Below, one piece after another: positions 59,435 to 64,000 of a stretch of 64,000 bases of DNA. Under the pieces are notes generated by a model. The model saw only the letters and a program-made list of their open reading frames with translations. It had not been told where the DNA came from and searched no databases. Location of the stretch: NCBI GenBank assembly GCA_964650705.1, contig CAZYUJ010000003.1, positions 124,001-188,000 of the forward strand. Reading direction: 5' to 3'. The position numbers were made by a program, and so were the translations under genes. How positions within the stretch are numbered: position 1 is the stretch's first letter; every line of letters begins with the position of its first letter. This DNA comes from Faeciplasma sp964650705. Its GTDB lineage: Bacteria > Bacillota > Clostridia > Oscillospirales > Ruminococcaceae.

Positions 59435-60268
59435 ATGGCTATAAAGAGCTATAAGCCGACCACAAACGGCCGCAGAGGTATGACAGTTACCGACTACAGC
59501 AATTTGTCCAAGGTCGCTCCGGAAAGAAGCCTTCTTGAACCCCTTAAGAAGACCTCCGGCAGAAACAGCTATGGCAGAATCACCGTTCGTCATCACGGCG
59601 GCGGCGAAAGAAGAAAATACCGTGTAATCGACTTCAAGAGAAACAAGCTCGACATGAACGCAACCGTTCTCACACTTGAGTACGATCCTAACCGTTCAGC
59701 TCACATCGCTCTTGTACAGTACGAAGACGGTGAAAAGCGCTACATCATCGCACCTAACGGCCTCAAGGTCGGCGACGTTATCAGCGCAGGTGCAAATGCC
59801 GACATCAAGCCCGGCAACGCACTCCCCTTGATCAACATCCCTGTTGGTACATTCATTCACAACATCGAGCTTTATCCCGGCAAGGGCGCTCAGCTCGTAA
59901 GAAGTGCAGGCAACATGGCACAGCTCATGGGTCGTGAAGATGATTACGTTTTGGTAAGACTTCCTTCCGGCGAAATGAGATACATCCCCTCTAACTGCAT
60001 GGCAACGATCGGTCAGGTCGGCAACATCGACCACGAAAACGTGCACATCGGTAAGGCCGGACGTAAGCGCCACATGGGTTGGAGACCTACTGTAAGAGGT
60101 TCCGTAATGAACCCCTGCGATCACCCTCACGGTGGTGGTGAAGGTAAGTCCCCTGTTGGCCGTCCTTCTCCTGTAACTCCTTGGGGCAAGCCTACAATGG
60201 GTTACAAGACCAGAGCTAAGCATCATCGCTCCGATAAGTTTATCGTAAAGCGTCGCAACGCTAAGTAA
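59435..60268 (+). CDS. rplB: 50S ribosomal protein L2
   Basis: A 277-residue L2. The PTTNGRRGMTV opening and the GVVMNPCDHPHGGG-like segment near the peptidyl transferase centre are present (MNPCDHPHGGGEG). It supports subunit joining and tRNA binding. Confidence 0.97.
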   Translation: MAIKSYKPTTNGRRGMTVTDYSNLSKVAPERSLLEPLKKTSGRNSYGRITVRHHGGGERRKYRVIDFKRNKLDMNATVLTLEYDPNRSAHIALVQYEDGEKRYIIAPNGLKVGDVISAGANADIKPGNALPLINIPVGTFIHNIELYPGKGAQLVRSAGNMAQLMGREDDYVLVRLPSGEMRYIPSNCMATIGQVGNIDHENVHIGKAGRKRHMGWRPTVRGSVMNPCDHPHGGGEGKSPVGRPSPVTPWGKPTMGYKTRAKHHRSDKFIVKRRNAK

Positions 60269-60291
60269 TGTCGAAAGGAGGCAGATGAATA

Positions 60292-60573
60292 ATGGGTAGA
60301 AGTATTAAAAAGGGACCTTATGTACAGGAATCTCTTTACAAGAAAGTCATCGCTATGAACGAAGCAGGAGAAAAGAAGGCTGTCAAGACCTGGAGCCGCG
60401 CTTCTGTAATCTTCCCTGATTTCGTTGGTCATACATTTGCCGTCCACGACGGACGCAAGCACGTACCGGTTTATGTCACAGAGGATATGGTTGGTCACAA
60501 GCTCGGAGAGTTTGCTCCCACCAGAACCTTCAAGGGCCACGCAGGCTCCAAGACATCTAACAACGGTAAGTAA
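60292..60573 (+). CDS. rpsS: 30S ribosomal protein S19
   Basis: A 93-residue S19 (MGRSIKKGPYVQESLYKK, then GHKLGEFAPTRTFKGHAG). It binds the 16S head with S13. Confidence 0.97.
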   Translation: MGRSIKKGPYVQESLYKKVIAMNEAGEKKAVKTWSRASVIFPDFVGHTFAVHDGRKHVPVYVTEDMVGHKLGEFAPTRTFKGHAGSKTSNNGK

Positions 60574-60593
60574 GCCGGAAGGAGGATATTTAA

Positions 60594-60929
60594 ATGGAAG
60601 GCAGAGCAATACTCAGAACTGCACGTATTGCACCTCGTAAGGTTGAAATCGTTTTGAACCTTATCAGAGGCAAGGATCTCGAAACAGCTTTGGCTTATGT
60701 TAAGCACACACCTAAGGCTGCTTGCGAGTATATTGAAAAGCTCCTCAATTCGGCTGCAGCAAACGCAGAAAACAACTTCGGCATGGATAAGAAAAACCTC
60801 TATGTTGCAGAGTGCTACGTTTGCCCGGGACCGATTATGAAGAGAATCATGCCCAGAGCTCAGGGCAGAGCATTTAGAATTCTCAAGAGAACATCTCACA
60901 TCACTGTTGTTCTCAAGGAAAAGGAATAA
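60594..60929 (+). CDS. rplV: 50S ribosomal protein L22
   Basis: A 111-residue L22 (ARIAPRKVEIVLNLIRGK, then MPRAQGRAFRILKRTSHITV). The beta hairpin lines the exit tunnel and is a macrolide site. Confidence 0.96.
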   Translation: MEGRAILRTARIAPRKVEIVLNLIRGKDLETALAYVKHTPKAACEYIEKLLNSAAANAENNFGMDKKNLYVAECYVCPGPIMKRIMPRAQGRAFRILKRTSHITVVLKEKE

Positions 60930-60946
60930 GTCGAAGGAGGTAAACT

Positions 60947-61693
60947 ATGGGACAGAAAGTAAATCCGCACGGTTTGCGTGTCGGAGTAATCAAGAATTGG
61001 GATTCCCGCTGGTTTGCAGACAAGAGCACTTTCGGCGATACCCTTGTTGAGGATTACAACATTCGTAATTACATCAAGAAGAACTTGTACGCTGCAGGTG
61101 TTCCCAAGATCGAAATCGAAAGATTTGCAGACAAGGTTAAAATCCACATTCACTGCGCTAAGCCCGGTCTCGTAATCGGCAGAGGCGGTGAAGCTATCGA
61201 AAAGCTCAGACTCGACATCGAAAAGATGATCGGCAAGACAGTTGCACTTAACATCTTCGAAGTTAAGTCCCCTGACCTTGACGCTACCTTGGTAGCTGAA
61301 AAGATCGCTCTCGACCTCGAGAACAGAGTTGCATTCAGAAGAGCAATGAAGGGCGCTATCGGAAGAGCAATGAAGCTCGGTGCTAAGGGTATCAAGATCA
61401 AGGCAAGCGGCCGTTTAGCCGGCGCTGAGATCGCAAGAAGCGAAACCTATCACGAAGGCACAATTCCGTTGCAGACCATCAGAGCTGACATCGACTACGG
61501 TACTGCAGAAGCAGCAACCACATACGGCAGAATCGGTGTTAAGGTTTGGATCTATAAGGGCGAAGTTTTGAAGGGTGAAGCTACTGCACAGCAGGAAAGA
61601 CCCGAAAGAAAGCGCCGCAACAACAACGACAGACGTCCCAGAAACAATGACAGACGTCCTCGTACAGAAAGAAAAGAAGGAGGCAACAAGTAA
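60947..61693 (+). CDS. rpsC: 30S ribosomal protein S3
   Basis: A 248-residue S3 with the MGQKVNPHGLRVGVIKNWDS opening and a KH type II domain (GLVIGRGGEAIEKL). The C-terminus carries an unusual Arg/Asn/Lys-rich tail of about 35 residues. It overlaps rplP (TAATG). Confidence 0.97.
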   Translation: MGQKVNPHGLRVGVIKNWDSRWFADKSTFGDTLVEDYNIRNYIKKNLYAAGVPKIEIERFADKVKIHIHCAKPGLVIGRGGEAIEKLRLDIEKMIGKTVALNIFEVKSPDLDATLVAEKIALDLENRVAFRRAMKGAIGRAMKLGAKGIKIKASGRLAGAEIARSETYHEGTIPLQTIRADIDYGTAEAATTYGRIGVKVWIYKGEVLKGEATAQQERPERKRRNNNDRRPRNNDRRPRTERKEGGNK

Positions 61694-62118
61694 TGTTACT
61701 TCCAAAGAGAGTTAAATATCGTAAGCAGCAGCGCGGTCGTATGACCGGCAAGGCTACCAGAGGTAACAAGGTTACTGACGGTCAGTACGGCTTGCAGGCA
61801 CTTCAGCCCGCTTGGATCACCTCCAACCAGATTGAAGCAGCCCGTATCGCTATGACACGTTACATCAAGCGTGGCGGTCAGGTTTGGATCAAGATCTTCC
61901 CTGACAAGCCCGTAACAACCAAGGCTTTGGGTACTCGTATGGGTTCCGGTAAAGGTACTCCTGAGTACTGGGTAGCAGTAGTTAAGCCCGGTCGCGTAAT
62001 GTTCGAGATCGCAGGCGTAAGTGAAGAAGTTGCACGTGAGGCTATGCGTTTGGCTATGCACAAGCTTCCCATCAAGTGCAAGTTCGTAGTTAAAGAAGAA
62101 ACGGGTGGTGAGCAATAA
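61693..62118 (+). CDS. rplP: 50S ribosomal protein L16
   Basis: A 141-residue L16 (MLLPKRVKYRKQQRGRMTGK, then GSGKGTPEYWVAVVKPGR). It organises the A-site region. TAATG coupling on both sides. Confidence 0.97.
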   Translation: MLLPKRVKYRKQQRGRMTGKATRGNKVTDGQYGLQALQPAWITSNQIEAARIAMTRYIKRGGQVWIKIFPDKPVTTKALGTRMGSGKGTPEYWVAVVKPGRVMFEIAGVSEEVAREAMRLAMHKLPIKCKFVVKEETGGEQ

Positions 62119-62309
62119 TGAAAGCAAGTGAAATCAAAGAGATGACTCTTGTTGAGTTGAACAACAAGCTTGTTGACCTTAAGAAAGAGCTTTTTAACCT
62201 TCGTTTTCAGCATGCTGTAAACCAGCTTGACAACCCCATGAGAATCAAGGCTGTTAAGAAGGATATTGCTCGAATCAAGACCTTCATTCGTGCGCAAGAG
62301 TCCAAGTAA
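62118..62309 (+). CDS. rpmC: 50S ribosomal protein L29
   Basis: A 63-residue helical protein (EIKEMTLVELNNKLVDLKKE, then LFNLRFQHAV). It sits near the exit tunnel beside L23. It is coupled to rplP. Confidence 0.96.
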   Translation: MKASEIKEMTLVELNNKLVDLKKELFNLRFQHAVNQLDNPMRIKAVKKDIARIKTFIRAQESK

Positions 62310-62329
62310 GATAAGAAGGAGGATTTACT

Positions 62330-62587
62330 GTGAGCGAAAGAAATCTTAGAAAAACAAGAGTGGGCAAGGTAGTTTCCAACAAGATGGACAAGACCATCGT
62401 AGTTGCTATCGAAGACAACGTAAAGCATCCCCTCTACAACAAGATCATTAAGAGAACAGTCAAGTTCAAGGCTCATGACGAAAACAATGTTTGCAATATC
62501 GGCGACAGAGTTGAGATCATGGAAACCCGTCCTTTGTCCAAGGATAAGAGATGGCGTTTAGTAAGAGTCATTGAAGTGGCTAAGTAA
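62330..62587 (+). CDS. rpsQ: 30S ribosomal protein S17
   Basis: An 85-residue OB-fold S17 (RNLRKTRVGKVVSNKMDKTI). The start is GTG behind AAGGAGGA. A 66-base gap with a small GACCGT/ACGGTC-type hairpin follows. Confidence 0.96.
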   Translation: MSERNLRKTRVGKVVSNKMDKTIVVAIEDNVKHPLYNKIIKRTVKFKAHDENNVCNIGDRVEIMETRPLSKDKRWRLVRVIEVAK

Positions 62588-62653
62588 TTAAAAGTAGGGT
62601 GAGACCGTTAGACGGTACTCAGATTTCTTAAAAACTGAAAGGAGGAACTTGCT

Positions 62654-63022
62654 GTGATACAAATGCAGACAAGACTCAAGGCTGCTGACAATACAGGTGC
62701 TAAAGAGCTCCAGTGCATCAGAGTTTTGGGCGGTACACGCAGACGCTATGCTAACATCGGCGACGTAGTTGTTGCTTCCGTAAAGAAGGCAGCTCCCGGC
62801 GGCGTAGTTAAGAAGGGCGACGTTGTAAAAGCAGTAATCGTTCGTTCAGCTAAGGGTCTTCGTCGTGAGGATGGAACCTACATCCGTTTCGATGAAAACG
62901 CAGCTGTAATTATAAAAGAAGACAAAACACCCAGAGGAACCCGTATCTTTGGCCCAGTAGCCAGAGAACTCAGAGACAATGATTTCGTAAAGATCATGTC
63001 CTTGGCTCCCGAGGTACTTTAA
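62654..63022 (+). CDS. rplN: 50S ribosomal protein L14
   Basis: A 122-residue L14 (MIQMQTRLKAADNTGAKELQ, then EDKTPRGTRIFGPVARELRD). It forms part of the intersubunit bridge and the RsfS site. The start is GTG behind AAAGGAGGA. Confidence 0.96.
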   Translation: MIQMQTRLKAADNTGAKELQCIRVLGGTRRRYANIGDVVVASVKKAAPGGVVKKGDVVKAVIVRSAKGLRREDGTYIRFDENAAVIIKEDKTPRGTRIFGPVARELRDNDFVKIMSLAPEVL

Positions 63023-63039
63023 TCGGAGGTGTCGATATT

Positions 63040-63363
63040 ATGAATAACAAAGTTCACGTTAAAACAGGCGACACCGTTTTGGTTCTTAGCGGAAGAGACA
63101 ACGGCAAGACCGGTAAGGTTTTGGCTGTTTCCCCTAAGGAAGGAAAAGTAATCGTTGAAGGCTTGAACATTGTAACCAAGCACATTAAGCCCCGCAGACA
63201 GGGCGAGACAGGCGGCATCGTTAAGGCTGAGGCTGCTATGTATGCTTCCAAGGTTCAGCTCGTGTGCCCCAAGTGCCACAAGGGTACAAGAATTGCACAC
63301 AAGATCGACGGTGAAGGAAACAAGGTAAGAATTTGCAAGCACTGCGGTGCTGAAATTAAGTAG
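63040..63363 (+). CDS. rplX: 50S ribosomal protein L24
   Basis: A 107-residue L24 with an N-terminal KOW motif and a C-terminal zinc ribbon (CPKCHKG ... CKHCG), common in Gram-positives. It starts 50S assembly. Confidence 0.96.
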   Translation: MNNKVHVKTGDTVLVLSGRDNGKTGKVLAVSPKEGKVIVEGLNIVTKHIKPRRQGETGGIVKAEAAMYASKVQLVCPKCHKGTRIAHKIDGEGNKVRICKHCGAEIK

Positions 63364-63373
63364 GAGGAGAAAC

Positions 63374-63913
63374 ATGGCTAGATTAAAAGAACAGTATGTC
63401 AGCGAAGTAGCTCCTGCACTTATGAAGAAGTTCGGCTACAAGAACGTAATGCAGATCCCCAAGCTCGACAAGGTCGTTATCAACGTCGGCTGCGGTGAAG
63501 CAAAGGAAAACTCTAAGGTAATTGAAGCCGTATGCAACGACCTCGCTGCAATCACAGGCCAGAAGCCTATCGTTTGTAAAGCAAAGAAGTCGGTCGCAAA
63601 CTTCAAGCTCCGTGAAGGTATGCCTATCGGCGTAAAGGTTACTTTGCGCGCTGACAAAATGTATGAATTCGTTGACAGACTCTTCAACGTTGCGTTCCCC
63701 CGTGTTCGTGACTTCAAGGGCATCAACCCCAATTCATTCGATGGCAGAGGCAACTATTCGACCGGTATCAAGGAACAGCTTATCTTCCCTGAGATCGAGT
63801 TCGACAAGGTAGACAAGGTTCGTGGTATGGATATCAACTTCATCACCACTGCAAAGACTGACGAAGAAGCTAAGGAGCTGCTCGCATTGCTCGGCGCTCC
63901 CTTCGCAAAGTAA
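63374..63913 (+). CDS. rplE: 50S ribosomal protein L5
   Basis: A 179-residue L5 (ARLKEQYVSEVAPALMKKFG, then PRVRDFKGINPNSFDGRGNY). It binds 5S rRNA. ATG at 63374 follows AGGAGGAGA. The frame upstream overlaps rplX and is rejected. Confidence 0.97.
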   Translation: MARLKEQYVSEVAPALMKKFGYKNVMQIPKLDKVVINVGCGEAKENSKVIEAVCNDLAAITGQKPIVCKAKKSVANFKLREGMPIGVKVTLRADKMYEFVDRLFNVAFPRVRDFKGINPNSFDGRGNYSTGIKEQLIFPEIEFDKVDKVRGMDINFITTAKTDEEAKELLALLGAPFAK

Positions 63914-63928
63914 TGAGGAGGAATACAC

Positions 63929-64000
63929 ATGGCTAAGAAGGCAATGGTTTTAAAACAGCAGGCAGAGCCTAAGTACTCCACCCGTGCTTACAACAGATGT
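63929..64000 (+). CDS. rpsZ: 30S ribosomal protein S14, zinc-binding type, 5' part
   Basis: The first 24 residues (MAKKAMVLKQQAEPKYSTRA, then YNRC) match S14 type Z, which continues with a CxxC zinc motif. The gene is cut by the window edge. It follows rplE in the standard S10-spc order, behind GAGGAGG. Confidence 0.92.
   Translation, partial: MAKKAMVLKQQAEPKYSTRAYNRC

Overview
The window looks like a chromosomal segment of a spore-forming Clostridia-type Firmicute, most like the Oscillospiraceae/Ruminococcaceae. The evidence is the germination protease gene gpr, the yabP-yabQ-divIC-yabR cluster, a T-box leader, the Firmicutes gene order ylxM-ffh-rpsP-khpA-rimM-trmD, an ftsE-ftsX-M23-S41 operon, a eukaryote-like ProRS, GTG and TTG starts behind AGGAGG-type ribosome sites, and many DUF559/hairpin repeats. 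Most of the window is housekeeping DNA. No tRNA, rRNA, CRISPR array, prophage or transposase gene was recognised.

Layout. 0.1-4.1 kb: Nudix hydrolase, acyl carrier protein, Gpr, ribosomal protein S20, a Thr-rich lipoprotein and an esterase lipoprotein. 4.4-8.6 kb (minus): ftsE-ftsX, an EnvC/PcsB-like M23 protein and an S41 homologue that appears to have lost its catalytic Ser and Lys. 8.7-10.4 kb: a CdaR/PucR-type regulator and HPr. 10.6-14.6 kb (minus): the SRP/16S-maturation operon, interrupted by a terminator and a 102-bp inverted-repeat element. 15.2-18.6 kb (minus): hisS-aspS behind a T-box. 18.6-24 kb (minus): mgsA, then mreB-mreC-mreD-PBP2. 24.1-28.9 kb: 111-bp tandem repeats joined to a DUF559 gene, then DUF4956 and VTC-domain genes divergent from a large CotH-family gene. 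29-38 kb: DegV, membrane proteins, a PutP-type symporter, proS and an acyltransferase-zinc-ribbon protein. 38.1-38.8 kb: a compact ribbon-helix-helix/SLOG-like pair. 39-44.2 kb: HtrA, a degenerate AlgI-like membrane protein, an SH3-repeat protein and a YhcC-like radical SAM enzyme.

44.4-54.2 kb is the most unusual part: six consecutive paralogous lipoproteins of 477-488 residues, resembling family-1 ABC solute-binding proteins. Each has its own terminator and no permease or ATPase gene is present. They share a conserved N-terminal block and an NDEWTWD-type core but differ elsewhere. Short stretches are identical at the DNA level, suggesting recent duplication or gene conversion.

54.2 kb to the end: the yabP-yabQ-divIC-yabR cluster, a lipoprotein, and the S10 ribosomal protein operon (rpsJ to rpsZ, cut by the window edge) behind a roughly 330-nt leader with an intrinsic terminator. 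Four GC-rich mosaics of hairpins with matching outer arms lie next to intrinsic terminators around 2.4, 4.3, 38.1 and 54.3 kb. All functional calls rest on reading motifs and gene order; no database search was possible.
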